From Gammaproteobacteria bacterium (GTDB lineage Bacteria > Pseudomonadota > Gammaproteobacteria > Pseudomonadales > Pseudohongiellaceae): a stretch of 24,801 bases of DNA. The notes under the pieces were generated by a model. That model searched no databases. It was not told the origin of the DNA and worked only from the letters and a program-made list of their open reading frames with translations. Shown piece after piece: positions 23,861-24,801 of this stretch; positions within the stretch are counted from its first letter, which is position 1, and every line of letters begins with the position of its first letter. Where the stretch lies: NCBI GenBank assembly GCA_016762995.1, contig JAESUT010000059.1:14891-39691 (forward strand), in the 5' to 3' direction. Made by a program: the position numbers and the translations under genes.

Positions 23861-24801
23861 ATGAACTCCTCCGCCCGCATACTCCTTGGACTCGCGCTTG
23901 GCCTAATCGGGGGCATTGGCTTTTCACTTCTCGATGCAAGCGCGGCCTCAATACTGCCAGCAATGATTGAGCCCATAGGAACGCTGTGGGTGAACGCCAT
24001 TCGTATGACAGTTATACCGCTACTAATGGCGCTCATGATTACAGCCATTGCCGGTCAAGAAACCACCGGCGTAGTTGCGGAACTCGGCGGCAAGACCATG
24101 GGTTTGTTCATAACGATGATTGTCGCTTCGAGCCTGTTCGTATTCCTCGTCGCCCCACCGCTCATCGCCATGCTGAGCATCGACCCCGAAGCGAGTCGCA
24201 GACTACTGGAGAGCACAGCCACGGAAAATGTAATCAGCAGTGAATTACCCCCCTTTCGTGACTGGCTTGTTGCACTCATACCGATCAACCCTATTCGGGC
24301 AGCTGCCGACAATGCGGTGCTTCCACTAATGATCTTTACTGGACTGTTTTCTGCGGCATTGTTAAAAATTGGCAACGAGCAGCGAGCGCATGTCGTCGGT
24401 TTCTTCTCTGCCATCAAAGAAACAATGTTCGTGTTAATTGCTTGGATCATGACACTCGCACCCATCGGTATTTTTGCCTTGGTATTTCCACTCGCTGCGA
24501 CACTCGGCATTTCTGCGATTAGCGTTCTCGGCTCATTCATCGTCATTGTGTGCGCGTTAATCACACTCTTCACCCTAGCGCTGTATCCACTCGCCACCTA
24601 CATGGGTGGAGTTGGACTGCGCGATTTTGCACGCGCACTTGCTCCGGCGCAGATTATTGGTTTCAGTACACGCTCTTCACTAGCCGCCCTGCCCGCCTGC
24701 TTCACGGCGACCGAGGCCTTGGGCATTCCCAGTAGAGTGTCGGGCGTAGTATTGCCAATTGCGGTGACACTTTTTAAATTCGCTTCACCTATCGCTAGAA
24801 C
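23861..24801 (+). CDS. Dicarboxylate/amino-acid:cation symporter (DAACS family), 3' end missing
   Basis: A secondary transporter of the GltP/DctA family, which couples uptake of C4-dicarboxylates or glutamate/aspartate to Na+ or H+. The 313 residues seen (family about 410-450) run from MNSSARILLGLALGLIGGIGFS, through IEPIGTLWVNAIRMTVIPLLMALMI (the IPL motif near residue 50), to GFSTRSSLAALPA, the serine-rich re-entrant loop (usually SSxATLP) that binds substrate and cation. The second re-entrant loop and final helix lie beyond the right edge. The start ATG 23861 has AGAAGAG about 14 bases upstream. A 7-codon frame (MTEEKQP, ATG 23841) ends by overlapping it; this may be chance. Divergent from the Rieske gene. 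Confidence 0.93.
   Translation, partial: MNSSARILLGLALGLIGGIGFSLLDASAASILPAMIEPIGTLWVNAIRMTVIPLLMALMITAIAGQETTGVVAELGGKTMGLFITMIVASSLFVFLVAPPLIAMLSIDPEASRRLLESTATENVISSELPPFRDWLVALIPINPIRAAADNAVLPLMIFTGLFSAALLKIGNEQRAHVVGFFSAIKETMFVLIAWIMTLAPIGIFALVFPLAATLGISAISVLGSFIVIVCALITLFTLALYPLATYMGGVGLRDFARALAPAQIIGFSTRSSLAALPACFTATEALGIPSRVSGVVLPIAVTLFKFASPIAR

Noticed and set aside
24055..24597. 180-codon minus-strand frame opposite the symporter
   Set aside because: Serine/alanine-rich antisense shadow of the membrane segments of the DAACS gene; the plus-strand frame has clear family motifs.

Overview
The window reads as chromosomal DNA of a free-living, probably marine, gammaproteobacterium. The purL, tadA, guaA and guaB products are of ordinary proteobacterial type. 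Around them are genes common in marine heterotrophs: a PQQ dehydrogenase, a TAT-exported Rieske protein, a di-heme peroxidase, a HupE/UreJ membrane protein, a TMEM175-like channel and a GH43-like propeller. Placement near the OMG-type marine groups is inference from gene content only. No rRNA, tRNA, insertion sequence, phage or CRISPR array was seen.

Layout. 1-9023 is almost all minus strand and mostly housekeeping: purL (cut by the left edge), a small lipoprotein, tadA with a YczE-type membrane protein, a low-GC TPR plus TylF-like methyltransferase fusion, then guaB-guaA. guaB has a good sigma70-type promoter, and a large nested palindrome lies between guaB and guaA. 9106-10843 is a two-gene minus operon (GH43-like propeller, then TMEM175-like channel). 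11017-12921 is a plus-strand pair (parvulin-like PPIase, HupE/UreJ). 12970-14568 carries a cytochrome c'-like protein and an unnamed exported protein, both minus, with a textbook terminator between them. 14859-15800 is an exported epoxide-hydrolase-like enzyme.

15801-16852 is about 1 kb without a convincing gene; it holds GC-rich inverted repeats and what looks like decayed coding sequence. 16853-18082 has two cold-shock protein genes on either side of a small cupin. 18266-20575 has an unknown membrane protein, then a YtkA/FixH-like protein whose stop overlaps the start of a MauG/CcpA-type di-heme peroxidase.

20629-23653 (minus) is a redox cluster: Rieske protein, PQQ dehydrogenase and an exported VOC-family protein. 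The dehydrogenase keeps the Glu/Asn/Asp metal and catalytic residues and has the extra Asp (D-x-D) linked to lanthanide use, but lacks the adjacent-cysteine pair of methanol dehydrogenases. The adjacent exported Rieske protein makes an iron-sulfur electron acceptor an attractive hypothesis. The window ends in a truncated dicarboxylate/amino-acid:cation symporter.

The best candidates for something undescribed are the PQQ dehydrogenase-Rieske pair, the TPR-methyltransferase fusion, and the structured non-coding stretches at 5364-5806, 7445-7548, 15801-16852 and 17689-17722.
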